Assembly (NCBI RefSeq): GCF_000004195.4
Contig: NC_030678.2
Span: 131,345,104 to 131,409,103, forward strand
Direction: 5' to 3'
DNA: 64,000 nucleotides
From: Xenopus tropicalis
Taxonomy: Eukaryota > Chordata > Amphibia > Anura > Pipidae
The stretch's first letter is position 1. The number at the start of each line of letters is the position of its first letter. A model generated the notes under the pieces. The model was not told the DNA's origin. It ran no database searches and saw only the letters and a program-made list of their open reading frames with translations. A program made the position numbers and the translations under genes. This document shows, one piece after another, positions 22,458 to 33,255 of the stretch.

Positions 22458-22834
22458 GCATGGGGGTGATTTATCAATGGTTGAGTTTGATTTCTTCCTT
22501 AATTTGAGTTTTTTTGCTTTTAAAAAATTCAAACTCAAGTTATGGTTTGAAAACTCTAATGTCTGGCAAAAAACCCAAAAACTTGAATGTAAAAAGTCAG
22601 CATCTAAAAGCTTGAGTGTTTCCATAGCAGTCAATGGGAGTTGTCATGGGCAAAGTCAAGCCAAATTCTCAAACTCAAATATTTTTAAATTCTAAAAATT
22701 TGAGATATTTGAGTTTTTTATTCAAACGAGTTTTCCTTTATTAATAAATAAATGACAATTCGATATGTGAGTTTATTCAATTTAGAAAAACAAACTTGAA
22801 CTCACAAAATCGAAAATTAATAAATAAGCCCAAA
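22458..22834. mobile_element. MITE of the 'ATTTATCAA...TTGAGTTT' type
   Basis: The left end GGGGGTGATTTATCAATGGT is mirrored by the right end AAAATTAATAAATAAGCCC. The interior consists of inverted TTGAGTTT and AAACTCAA words on both sides of the conserved centre TCCATAGCAGTCAATGGGAG. This organisation is like the 27441-27654 element. Two opposing short frames over it are artefacts of the symmetry. Confidence 0.75.
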
Positions 22835-22951
22835 TGTGTTCAAACAAGATCCTGTGTGGTTCTGCTCAGAGGCTGAATGTGCAACAGTGCCCACAAGATT
22901 TTTCCCAACGATCAGGACCAAAGTGGCTCTTTTATATGTGATAAAAGATAT

Positions 22952-23087
22952 TAAGTTTACCCAGTAACTAACTCATAGCAACCAATAAGATGTTTGGTTT
23001 TAAACAGGTGACCAGTAAATTCTACCTGCTTATTGGTTGTTATAGGTTACTGCTCCTTTGCAAAGTTAGTGCCTACTAATACTTAAC
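22952..23087. repeat. Palindromic repeat family R3, good copy
   Basis: AGCAACCAATAAGATGTTTG and TTTTAAACAGGTGACCAGTA are followed by CCTGCTTATTGGTTGTTATA, forming the CAACCAATAAG / CTTATTGGTTG inverted arms of the family. It is nearly identical to the copy at 50528. Confidence 0.75.
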
Positions 23088-23331
23088 CCCCTATTATTAG
23101 AAAGAAAGAAAGAATGTATATAGTACCATCCATCTTTTCCACTTCCAGCTGGCTGCTTTCATAGACTGCGCAGGAGAGCCAGCATGACTTTGCATTATAC
23201 AATGGCAGTAATCCCTAACTAGGTAGCAATTACAGGTGGAACTGAAAGGTACCAAGCTGTTTAGTACATTTAGCATATGGACTATTTCCACAAATGAGGG
23301 CTTCACCGTGGACCACAAAGTGTATAATATG

Positions 23332-23875
23332 TAGGGATGTAGCGAACCTCACAAAAAAAGTTCGCGAACCCGTTTGCGAACTTCTGCCAAAAAATGCGAA
23401 CTTTTGCGAACTTTGCGAACCCCACAGACTTCAATGGGAAGGCAAACTTAAGCAGTCCTTACAAGGACTATTGGGTTACAGCAGATGAGATCAGAAGGAC
23501 AGCTGCCCACAGCAGCTACATACAGAGCAGTAGAAAGTAGATTACTAGTCAGCAAAGCTACCTAAACTGTCCCTCAAATCCCTGCACAGCTCTCGCCCTA
23601 TGCTAACTCATCAAGCACACACAGGCAGAATGTAAAATGGCTGCTGGGCTTCGGTTTATATATGGAAGGGAGTGGTCCGGGGGTGGTCCAGGAGCGAGAG
23701 CTGCCTGATTGGCTGCCATGTATCTGCTGGCTCTGGGGTGAGAGGTCAAAATTTGGCTCCAGCTAAGGCGAACCCAAAATTGCGAACATCGCTAAAAGTT
23801 CGCGGACTTGCGAACTTGCGAACACCCGATTTTCGTGCGAATTAGTTCTCCGGCGAACAGTTCGCTACATCTCTA
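23332..23875. mobile_element. hAT MITE (TAGAGATGTAGCGAAC type), 544 bp, perfect target duplication
   Basis: It starts TAGGGATGTAGCGAAC and ends GTTCGCTACATCTCTA, inverted repeats with one mismatch in 16. ATAATATG flanks it perfectly at 23324-23331 and 23876-23883. Subterminal GCGAAC/GTTCGC words are clustered at both ends (at least six per side), as expected for transposase-binding subterminal repeats. The interior has no open frame of note. It is non-autonomous. Confidence 0.93.
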
Positions 23876-23883
23876 ATAATATG

Positions 23884-24295
23884 GAAGCACATAATTATTG
23901 TTAGACATTAAAAGAGTTCCAGTACTCTTTGGTGTGCCAATAATAGTAAGAGTGTGCTAACAATAATTAGATGGTGTATCTGTAATTCTAGTGGTGATAA
24001 ATCATCACCGCTAATAACAAACAATCAATATTAAAATAAAACTTGCAAATCCCAGCACCCTTCCCAAACTTTGTGCCCAGTACAGATGTAAAACATTAGG
24101 AATTCACAAACTAATTTATGGGGGCACCTACAGTACATGTATCTATGTATAATACTGGGAAGTCACAAACCAATTTATAGGAAGCTCTACATGTTTCCCC
24201 CAGCCCACTCCTTATGAATACTGTCCTGTTGAATGCAAGCAGCGCTGTGTTAATCTGGAAAGCGCAGATGGTTGCACCGACCTGTGGTCCCTTTT
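23884..24295. other. Unassigned DNA
   Basis: No feature recognised. Confidence 0.45.
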
Positions 24296-24512
24296 GGGGG
24301 CCGATTCATTAAAATACGAGTTTGAATCCCGAATGGGAAAAATTTGCATTGGATACGATAATTTCTGAAGATCGCAAATATCATGAAAATGCTTACGAAA
24401 AAATTGTATTAGTCACGATAATATCGTTTTGGGGATCCGAAATTTTCGTACAGAACGATTGTAAACAGTAGGAAAAAAGCATACAAAAAAGTCACGCGGG
24501 TGTGAAAAAGTC
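24296..24512. mobile_element. MITE, family R2, copy 3, truncated
   Basis: The left end GGGGGCCGATTCATTAAAAT and the interior CCCGAATGGGAAAAATT, TTCTGAAGATCGCAAATATC and GTCACGATAATATCG match the family. The right half is missing and the sequence passes directly into the perfect palindrome at 24513. Confidence 0.75.
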
Positions 24513-24591
24513 AAAAAAGTCTACGCGTTTCAATCCATATAGGATCGTCATCAGGACGATCCTATATGGATTGAAACGCGTAGACTTTTTT
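24513..24591. repeat. Perfect 37-bp inverted repeat, 5-nt loop, hammerhead-like core
   Basis: The arms 24513-24549 and 24555-24591 are perfect reverse complements around the loop ATCAG. On the minus strand the centre reads CTGATGACGATCC, then TATAT, GGATT and GAAACGCGTAGAC. That is a CTGATGA box, a short self-complementary stem and a GAAAC box inside an outer stem of at least ten pairs (GTCTACGCGT/ACGCGTAGAC). This is the arrangement of a hammerhead ribozyme core, although the first base pair of stem II and the strand entering stem I do not fit the consensus exactly. Confidence 0.85.
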
Positions 24592-24709
24592 GTTTAATAA
24601 ATTATTTTATTTTTATATTTATCCGTGAGTGCATTCTTGGAGAAGGTGCATGAATATAGGGTTAGCACCCGGACAGAGGCTATTATTTTGGTGAGTGCCG
24701 ATATCTGGA

Positions 24710-24712
<3 letters not shown>

Positions 24713-24767
<55 letters not shown>

Positions 24768-24833
24768 GTGTGTATATATATATATATATATACACAGTAT
24801 ACAGTATATATACATACGTACATACATTTATAA
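24713..24833. repeat. (TA)n microsatellite with GT and TACA interruptions
   Basis: About 26 TA units (24713-24764), then GTGTGTGT, about ten further TA units, then TACA/GTATA variants. The Tyr/Ile-repeat frames on both strands are artefacts. Confidence 0.97.
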
Positions 24834-26090
24834 AAGTAGTTTATCCTTTGGGAAAAGCAAAAATACCAGAGCAACAGTTCAAGGTCCGTCTTCTGTTACT
24901 TTCTTAGCAGCATAAAGTGACAAAATGACAAAGGCAGCAGCTTGGATGCTGAAAGACAGGGCTCTGTTACCATAAGATGAATCTTCTGACAATGAAATAT
25001 CAAACTGTGGCTGATGGCTTTGTTAAAAAGAGGGGTGGTGCTTCTCATATTGAAGGAAAAAATGCACACATTCAACTGCTTGTTCTATTGTGTTAGTTGT
25101 ATCCTTATTAAGTCTAATGTGTCACTGTGTTGGACTTTTTCCCCCTTTTAAAACTTAAAACACAATATTATATTCCAGTTGTCTCCTAAGGCAAAAGAAG
25201 AAAAACATTAAAGAATCACGACAGCATGTCCCAAATCGCCTGGCTTAATTAGAGCTTCCAGATGGCCGTAGTTCAAGGGAGACAGACTGAGCAAGTTCTG
25301 CTCTTCTGATTTCAATCCCTGTGGATTCTATGGATTCCAGAATTTGTATGTTTAACTTTAGGACTTTAAAATCACAGTTTGTTCTCTTTGTAGGTCTCCT
25401 TTTGAAAACAGGCAGAATAAAAGTAATCAGCGTGCGCTGATACATATATCTAAGAAATGTTTTGGTTTTTTTGTTTGTTTTTTTTACAACTAGGTGGACT
25501 TCATGCACCTCATGTTCGTTCTACATGTTTCTTATGGTAAAACATTGTTTTCCTGCATCAATGAAAAGAGTTAAAAATTATAATAATGCTTAATCACAGC
25601 ACCCTATGATTTTTGCTGAAAATTTTCACAGTTTTAAAACAGTAGGCTGGAAACAAAGTGTCAAAATAGGTGCAAACCCCCATGTGTTTTGCTTTCTGCT
25701 CCTTGAATGGAGTGCAATGGCCTTCATTTTGAATATAGTGCTGCCTGTGCATTGCCTGCACTAGTATAGGACAAAAAATACACAAAAAAGAATGTTGTGG
25801 GAGAACTCAAAGGCTAAGATCAGTTGCACTACCTTTGTACTTTTATATTTTTTTTTACCCATTAAATACTCCCACAACCCCCCTTTCTGTGTATTTTTGA
25901 GTTATTCTACAGGAAGAATGGACAAACTTCCTTGTGGTAGTAGCACCCCAACAGCAATCCCTTTAATGGTGGTCTTATGTCTTTAAAAATGAGTGTTGGT
26001 CTGGGTAATCTCTTTCTTAATATCCATGGGTGGGGGGAAGATTAAGCTTGTGGAACGAGTCTTGGCAGTCTCTTTTTTTCTTTTATGAGC
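24834..26090. other. Unassigned AT-rich DNA
   Basis: No gene recognised; the short frames have no domains. Confidence 0.4.
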
Positions 26091-26094
26091 TAAT

Positions 26095-26370
26095 GGCTAG
26101 GGTCAGGTACCCACAAAGCTGTTGGGACTTGGCCAGAATCTACTTGATGTCCCACAGTGCAGGTAACCTGTGGGTACCCAACAAATTAAAATCTACGTTT
26201 CGCAATGGAAAAATGACCGGTTTATATGATGTCACTTCCAGTTGGTGCAATGCTTACTATGGGGGTGGGTTGTAAGCTTTCAAGGGGGTAAGAAAGCAGG
26301 TAAGCGGGTGTGGGTTGGCCTTAGGGTAAGTGGGTATGGTTTGGGCGCGGGATTGAAAAAACACACCCAT
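26095..26370 (+). repeat. Dispersed repeat rich in GGGTACCC/GTGGGT words, copy 1
   Basis: It contains CAGGTAACCTGTGGGTACCC, GATGTCACTTCCAGTTGGTG and AAGCGGGTGTGGGTTGGCCT. A second copy with the same composition and word order in part lies at 30085-30480. It is probably an old transposon remnant. Confidence 0.5.
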
Positions 26371-26884
26371 ACAGGTCTCCACAATGTGAGCCCAATTCCT
26401 TGGTCAGGAGACACTTTCCCCCTGAGAAATGCAACCATAATAATATCTTTCTCACTAAAAACACTATTTTTGAAAATATGAGCACTTGGACCAATATTAA
26501 ATTACTACTGAAACAGGGGACCAGGTAATGTGCATTGATCAAACTCCTCTCCCCCTTTTGTTAGTAAGTATAGGCCTTGTGTTCACCAGTGCGCAGTTCT
26601 GTACCTTGATCTAGACTATTTATTAGTACAAGGTACAGAGCACAGCAATGCCACAGGTACAAGTCCTACGTAATTAAACACTAATTGGCATGATTTTGCA
26701 CCTCTTGTGCCTGGGCCTTTTGTAAATGACTCATATCTGCAAGTATTGCAGCCTCCACTTGGGAGAAAATACCTATTACATTGTGTTTTGAGAATGACTT
26801 GTTATTTGTACCAAATACTATGAAGTGAATTCATTCCTTATATGTCACTTTTGTCAATTGTGAAGCAGAAACAAATTAACACAT
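26371..26884. other. Unassigned DNA with a short hairpin
   Basis: TCTGTACCTTG and CAAGGTACAGA (about 26597-26640) form an 11-bp perfect stem. Nothing else recognised. Confidence 0.45.
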
Positions 26885-26885
26885 A

Positions 26886-26940
<55 letters not shown>
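26885..26940. repeat. (AAT)n microsatellite
   Basis: About 18 uninterrupted AAT units. Confidence 0.98.
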
Positions 26941-26941
<1 letters not shown>

Positions 26942-27440
26942 CTAAGAACAACTATGCCACTGTTACTCATATTGTCATGACAAATATATTCTTGAAATTC
27001 TGTCTGGCATAACCTGCTTTTACAATGCAATGATATGACCTGTCAAAAACACATATACATTTCACATTTAGCTTTTGACCCAATACAAAACATATGATTG
27101 ATGTTATATATTAATTCCATGGACCACTGGTTTGCCTCACAAGCCAACTATTTAAACATGATCTCTACACTGTGCTGTGGTTGTTCATAGTTGTGCTCAA
27201 ATAAGTAGTCTTATTTGGTATAGAAATAGATGTAGCAAAACCTAATTATAATGGAACGGAACATGTTCTTCTACACATTAATACAAAAAAACCCCAAAAA
27301 CATATAACTGGCTAAAAAATATCACTAGCAATCAAATAATTTGAAATATGTTTTGCATACTATTTTAAATACTGAAAAGTACAATGGTAGAGTTATTTTG
27401 ATTATTTGGAATTACATATATTAACTAAATCTAGACTTTG

Positions 27441-27654
27441 GGGCAGATTTATCAAAATGTGAGTTTATAGTTTAATACATAAAAACTCACCCTATTCATT
27501 CCTGTGGGATATTTAGAAGAGTATTTATCAATGGGTAAAAGTTAGAACTCACCATTTGATAAAAATGCTTCTAAAAATCCCATAGGAATGAAAAAATGTG
27601 TGTGAAATTTTTACGTATTAAATTCTAAACTCACATCTTGATAAATCTGGCCCT
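27441..27654. mobile_element. MITE with GGGCCAGATTTATCAA-type ends, 214 bp
   Basis: The left end GGGCAGATTTATCAAAATGT is mirrored by the right end CACATCTTGATAAATCTGGC then CC. The inverted arms continue through GAGTTTA...TTTAATAC on the left and GTATTAAATTCTAAACTC on the right, and TCCTGTGGGATATTTAGAAG / CTTCTAAAAATCCCATAGGA. It is palindromic over most of its length. Confidence 0.85.
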
Positions 27655-27881
27655 CTTTATATACATATTTAAGTACTTCTGAAAATGTTAATGCATTCCT
27701 CAATTCAAGTACATATCTTTCGATTGATGAATTTATAAAAAAAAAAAGTTTCTTTAATTTCTTTAGTTTTAAATTCTTTAAATACTAGTAAATACTAATA
27801 AATACTTAATACTAATAAATGAGACAAAGTTTACTATTACTTAAACTAAGATTTATTGTGTAAATACTAAGTGGTGACTTA

Positions 27882-28352
27882 GAGGCACATTCATGAAAAC
27901 GAGTGTTCGAATCCCGAATGGGATAAATTTAGATTGGATACGATAATTTCTTAAGATCGCAAATATCACAAATATGCTTATGAAAAAAATCGTATTTGTC
28001 ACTATAATATCATATTGGCGATCTGAAAGTCACAAAATGTTCGTATCCGAACGATCATAAAATGCAGGAAAACCTTTCCGACTTTGATCCTTCTGTGCAT
28101 GATTTTGGAAGCCTCTCATAGGACTCAATGGCACTCTCCAGCTCCAACTTGGACCAAGGAAAGTCACAATACCAAAGCTTGAATGAATCCAAAACTTTCG
28201 TACTCGGTACAATACGATTTTGTTGTACAAATTTTGTCGCAAACTACGAAAAAGTCGCTAAAAATACGAAAAAAGTCGAGCAGGTATGAAAAAGTTGTGG
28301 AAAATATGCAGATCGAACGCTCAGAGCGTTTGTGGATTAGTAAATGTGCCCC
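27882..28352. mobile_element. MITE, family R2, copy 4
   Basis: It starts GAGGCACATTCATGAAAACG and ends GGATTAGTAAATGTGCCCC. The interior is complete: TCCCGAATGGGATAAATTTA, the centre CCTCTCATAGGACTCAATGG, and CGTACTCGGTACAATACG. It is close in reverse complement to copy 1 at 4735-5219. No clear target duplication is visible. Confidence 0.8.
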
Positions 28353-28580
28353 ATGGTGTAGCCATGAATATTAAATAGTGGTCACAAGTCTAACCATAAA
28401 TTATAACATCTGAGTACAAATACCAATCACACTTATAATAGTAAATAGCTTCTTAAAAATGGAGGTTAAAAAATAAATTACAAATAGTACCAGCAGTTCA
28501 TTGTGAAAGTTCATTAAAAGTTCTTAAAGCAGCGTTTGTCAGAAACTAAAATACAAGAAATGGAGTTAAGATAGATAAAC

Positions 28581-28839
28581 TGGAGGCAAGGATTCGTGTT
28601 TCGCCATTGGTGGATTTTTTTGTAAACAGGCACAATAATAATTACGCACATAATTATCACGCACATAAAAAAATGATGTACGCATCAAAAAAAAAATGAC
28701 ATGCATCAAAAAAACAGTTGCACATGGCAATTTTTTTGACATGCGTCATTTTTCGCAAATTTTTCACAGTTTCGCAAATCTTTTCAAAGTTTTGCAAATT
28801 TTTCAGCAAAGTGAAATGGGACAGATTTGCTCATCCCTA
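28581..28839. mobile_element. hAT MITE of TAGTGATGAG family, left end missing
   Basis: The right end GACAGATTTGCTCATCCCTA is present at 28839. The left starts within the family interior (GGCAAGGATTCGTGTTTCGC). The interior has facing ATGCATCAAAAAA and TTTTTTTGACATGCGTC blocks. No matching 8-bp flank was found. Confidence 0.75.
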
Positions 28840-30084
28840 TCGTCCTTCACCAACCAACGGGTTGGTTTAGGGGGTTGGTATTAGTGTTGTGTAGAGTCAC
28901 AGCAGGAGGGTATAACGTGTAGAATGTAACAGGGATTAAAATGATGGAAGGGCCCAGTGGAAGGTTGAAGGTGGTGGAATGCTTGAGTTATGGAGGGAAT
29001 TCATAAAAACAGATGAGCCCCTCACTCTTGTTTGTAATTGATTGCACCCTTCATCAGCTATAAAAGTTAATTGTTAAATATTATATCAATGTAACATTTT
29101 ACATTGGCCCTATACAATTACTAATGTTAATATATGCTGCTTGTTATTTATGTAAACATGTTAATAATCATGCTGCAGCCTTTTTCACCAAAAGTGTTTC
29201 ATGTTGTCTGGTATGTTATCTCAATGAAGGGGGAGGGACTTGATTTTGTTGGGAGGGGCTCGTCAAATTGACGTTGCCCCTGTGAAGCAATAATCATGTG
29301 ACCAATAATGCTTAGTTCATTAGTTCAGTATAATAACTGGTGGCATACTAAAACTGTGGGTTTTGACATATGAAAAATATTTCCATGTTTCTTTACAATC
29401 CTGTAAGCAGAAATGTTGGTGGCTGCTGGACCCAATGCAGTATAACTTAGCTTGCTGGCAAAACTAGCCTTTTCTGTTGCTAAAATGGCAATGTGTGTAG
29501 GCCCTGTCTAGCGCAGGCCAAAGCAAATATAACTGATTGAAATTGTTAAAATCTGCTGTTTAATTTCCTTACAGGCATGGGTCATGAAACCATAGCACTT
29601 TTTGTGATTCAATAAAATTGTGTTTTACATTCTGGTTAACTTTGTGGATGAGTCACATTCTATTTTACTGTGAAGGTCAACAGGAATCCTTTCTCAGTTA
29701 TTAAGATCTACAATGGGATCAAATTAACCAGTTAAAGGGATATTTTATTTCTTTTAGTGACAGGCAAACAATTGAAACTTGTTTCAACAACATACAAGGT
29801 TCCGTAACCAGTTAGAAACTTCCCAAACATCATAAAATACATGTTTCAGCATTGCTTCACATTTTAAGGAATTCAGTTATAAGGGTTTTTTACTGACAGT
29901 ACAGTGTGCAAAGTGCACAGATCGGCAAATATTTTACCAACAATGTACCATTTTTTTCCACAATTCCAGGTAATTGGGTCTGGCCACCCAGTAATTGTTT
30001 CAAAAACATTAAAAAAAAAGACTCAATTGCAGGTTTGTGTTTGTAAAAGGGTATGTTGTTAATATTGGGACTGATGGTCATGAT
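28840..30084. other. Unassigned DNA
   Basis: No gene or resolved repeat recognised. Confidence 0.4.
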
Positions 30085-30480
30085 GTAGGGTCCTGCAGTG
30101 TGTTGGAAACCCGCAGGTTACAAGCAAAAAAAGCACGTACCCTGCTGGTTGCAGGTAGGATTTAGAAGTGGCTCACAGGTCTGCGAGTCTCGCGTTGAGT
30201 TGCGGGTCTTATCTATATTTCCATATCTTATATTATGTTTTCTATATTATCTATATTTTACTCATTTAAACATTTTTTTCTACCCCTGCCCATTTCTGAT
30301 GATGTTACTTCAGGTTTACAGCAAAAGTACTTCCTGTTTTATGGTGGTCAGTGGGTCACAGATTGGGTTGCAGGTAAGGTAGAAGTGGGTCCAAGCAAGT
30401 TAAAATGTGAATCGATGATCGAGTTGCGAGCTATGGGTCTGGCCAGGTTTCAAAAATTGGTTCCACACAGGCCATGATGT
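30085..30480 (+). repeat. Dispersed repeat rich in GCGGGT/GCAGGT words, copy 2
   Basis: AACCCGCAGGTTACAAGC, TTGCGGGTCTTATC and CAGTGGGTCACAGATTGGGT resemble the 26095-26370 copy. The plus-strand frames of 94 and 80 codons that cross it have no domain and are repeat-derived. Confidence 0.5.
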
Positions 30481-30639
30481 TAAAAATGCATTAGTGTGTG
30501 TTCTTTTGGCGCAAGTCTGTTAATCCTATAAGGACGTAAAATACATTATATTTCAAAATGTAAATAGTCGGGCAATATAAAGTTCAGCCAGCAAGTGGCA
30601 GGGGAAAGTAGGAGCATGGTGTGCAAAGACTATCTTAGA

Positions 30640-31110
30640 GGTGGTATGTATGTATGTAAGTATGTATATGTATGTCTTTATTTATAAAGCACTACTTATG
30701 TACGCAGCGCTGTACAATAGAATACATTAATACAAACAGGGGGTTATTAAGATAATAATAGATAAATACACAGTATAACAATAAATACAAATAAATAAAT
30801 ACAAATAAATACAAGATACAGTTGCAATAAGTTAAGAGTCAAAGACAAGAAGATGGAGGTCCCTGCCCCGTAGAGCTTACAATCTATATGGGAGGGTAAC
30901 TTACAGACACAAATAGGCAAATATAAGTGCTGTGGGTCACAGTGGGTGTCATTACAATATAAGTGCTAGTTCCCAGATCAGGTGATCTCCAAAAGGTAGT
31001 CTTTAAGTTTAGTTTTAGCTGTTTTGTAGCTGTTAGGGTAGCAAGGACAGTCTTTGGCACAGACAAGAAGGTAGTGATTGGGGTTAGTACTCCTGGTGAT
31101 TGTGCACCAG
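30640..31110. repeat. Dispersed repeat with GCAGCGCTGTACAATAGAAT and GTAGAGCTTACAATCTAT
   Basis: The phrases TTTATAAAGCACTACTTATG, GCAGCGCTGTACAATAG, GGTCCCTGCCCCGTAGAGC and TTACAATCTATATGGGAGGG are a highly repeated unit that I associate with frog genomes. A short (TATG)n run precedes it at about 30644-30675. Confidence 0.7.
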
Positions 31111-31590
31111 TTAGGGACTGATCTTCAGGGGTTAGTAAAGAGGGAATCTATGGGCTGTAGTGAGACAGCTGGGGAAGCTTAGGGACATGACAGAGAAGGG
31201 GAGGGAACAATGTAAAGGAAAAGGACCCCCTAATGGCCTTTGGCACTCTGCTAGTGTACATCCATATAACAGTGGCACTGGAGGATTTGTGAGAGGAACT
31301 CTGCAAGAAAGACGTGAGAGAATCTTTGTGGAAGTGCTTGTTTATTTACATTTTATTTATGTTTAACTGAAATGGCACTGAATTCAAGTCATATGTGCTT
31401 GGCCTTGTACTTTGCTATCTGCTGTGTGAAGTTGCTCAAAAATGTCTGCCCTGGTTCATTGCATTATCGGGTGAGTTATCTGCTTTATTCAGTGAAGGCC
31501 TTTCCTTTCCCCTTTCTCATGATGGAAAGCTATCTGAGCTAGGTAGCCCCATTACAAAACTATTGACACAAACTACTATAGGAACCCTGA
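31111..31590. other. Unassigned DNA
   Basis: No gene recognised. Two short plus-strand frames have no domain. Confidence 0.4.
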
Positions 31591-31925
31591 AATAAGCGGC
31601 GGTAGCTCCAGAGTCCCCCAGTGTCACTAGAAGCACTTGCACATTATCAGAACAGACTTTAAGGACACACTGGCAGTTACCAACTATACAGCCATGCAAG
31701 GAAAACTGGGATGCAAGAACCTTTAATGAATGGTGGCAATACGTGTAATGTGCCCTTCTATTTAGTGCTGCACTACTAAAATTAGAGTCATACAGAGGCA
31801 GTCTCCTCAACCTTAATGATTTCTTTGTTAAACCACACGGTGACCCCACCTAAGCTGATCAGAAAACCCTGCACTACACTGATGAGCCTCAAGAAAAGCG
31901 AAACTGCTCTGTAGAATTCAGCATG
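31591..31925 (+). repeat. Unassigned sequence ending in a CTGATGAG...CGAAAC motif
   Basis: At 31879-31904 the plus strand reads CTGATGAG-CCTCAAGAAAAG-CGAAAC, an exact match to the two invariant boxes of the hammerhead core with spacing compatible with a short stem II (only GC/GC clearly pairs). It is followed by TGCTCTGTAG, where GUA could be the cleavage triplet after a minimal stem III. I do not see a pairing stem I. The upstream sequence is moderately GC-rich and unassigned, possibly part of a retroelement. The minus-strand 110-codon frame at 31517-31849 has no domain. Confidence 0.4.
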
Positions 31926-33014
31926 TACTATAAATCATAGTAGGAGTTACCTGTATACTATGTATGTATTTATAAATGTGTGTGTGTCACACAATGTATT
32001 ACATTGTTTAGACAATTACCAAATCTGTAACTAAACCTTCAAATTTAACAAATAAATTGATAATTTGTTGTTTACAGTACATGTGGGTGTGAAATAAATG
32101 TATATCAATTAACTTTAGTAGTTTGAAAGGAGATAATCTTGTGAACTATATTTTATGTTTTGTAAAAATATCTGTAGCCAGAGAAATTGAAGAGAGTCTG
32201 GATATCCCTGAGCAAGGCCACAAGGGCTCATAAGTGTTCCCTGCTGCAGTGTTGACATGGAGATGCTTCCAACTAGTTTGTGTCTGGGATTAAGGCTTTT
32301 CTGAGAAACTGAATTTTTTTTAATTTTTTTTTATTAGCGACAATTTAAATGTAAGAATTACCAGTGCCAAGATTTGTCTGTGGATGACTGCAAGTAACTT
32401 GTCTGGTTGCCTGAATATTTTTGTAACATATAAATGACATGTGGAGCCTATCGGTTCTAGATGTGTCCCAAAAAAAAGCTTTTGTATGCAAAATATTTTG
32501 TGTATTTAGATAAACAACACTTAAGAAATAAAATCATGGAAATGAAAAGAGTCAATTATGAATGCCCTGGTATAGTAACAGAATTATAAACTGAGTTATA
32601 CCCAAATTTGGGATATGCTTTTCTCTTGCTATTCTTTAAAACTGTGATTTATTTCCTTGTTGGATTATTTAATTTTAGGTAATACCTTTCTAAGCTAAAA
32701 TTGATTCCTCCAGCTGTCTTATATGGTACAGCTAAAAATCAATTAAAAAAGCTCACTGAAGTGTAACCTCACAAATTTCCTCCCTCTGTCTGCTTACCAT
32801 AATGCTTTTGTCTGGATCCATATGCATGCAATTCTGTTTATGTTTGGATGCATTTCCTTTAAGTACAAATTTGTCTTTTCCCATTTGCTCACAAATTACA
32901 CTATAATTACACTATAAATATTATCAAACATCACAACTGAAAATAGAAAATACTAGGGCATTTTCATTCTTTCCTATATAAAAAAAAAACCTCTGTCCTA
33001 TTTTATTAATTGGA
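31926..33014. other. Unassigned AT-rich DNA
   Basis: No gene recognised and little repeat content. Confidence 0.4.
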
Positions 33015-33018
33015 AGTA

Positions 33019-33255
33019 CAGCTATGGGATCCCTTATCCGGAAACCCATTATCCAGAAAGCTACAAATTACGGAAAGTCTGTCTCCCATAGACTCCATTT
33101 TAATCAAATAATTCAGAATTTTAAAACTAATTTCCTTTTTCTCTTTGGTAATAAAACAGAACCTTGTAATTGATCCCAACTAAGATTGAAATAATCCTTA
33201 TTGGGTGCAAAACAATCCTATTGGTTTAATTAATGGTTTAATTAATGATTTTTTT
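33019..33255. mobile_element. Tc1/mariner-like MITE (CAGGTATGGGATCCC type), right end missing
   Basis: The left end CAGCTATGGGATCCCTTATC follows a TA at 33017-33018. The interior CCGGAAACCCATTATCCAGA and AATTGATCCCAACTAAGAT is nearly the same as the full copy at 37451-37777. The right terminus is absent. Confidence 0.8.

Noticed and set aside
24625..24915. Tyr-Ile repeat frames on both strands
   Set aside because: Translation of the (TA)n microsatellite.
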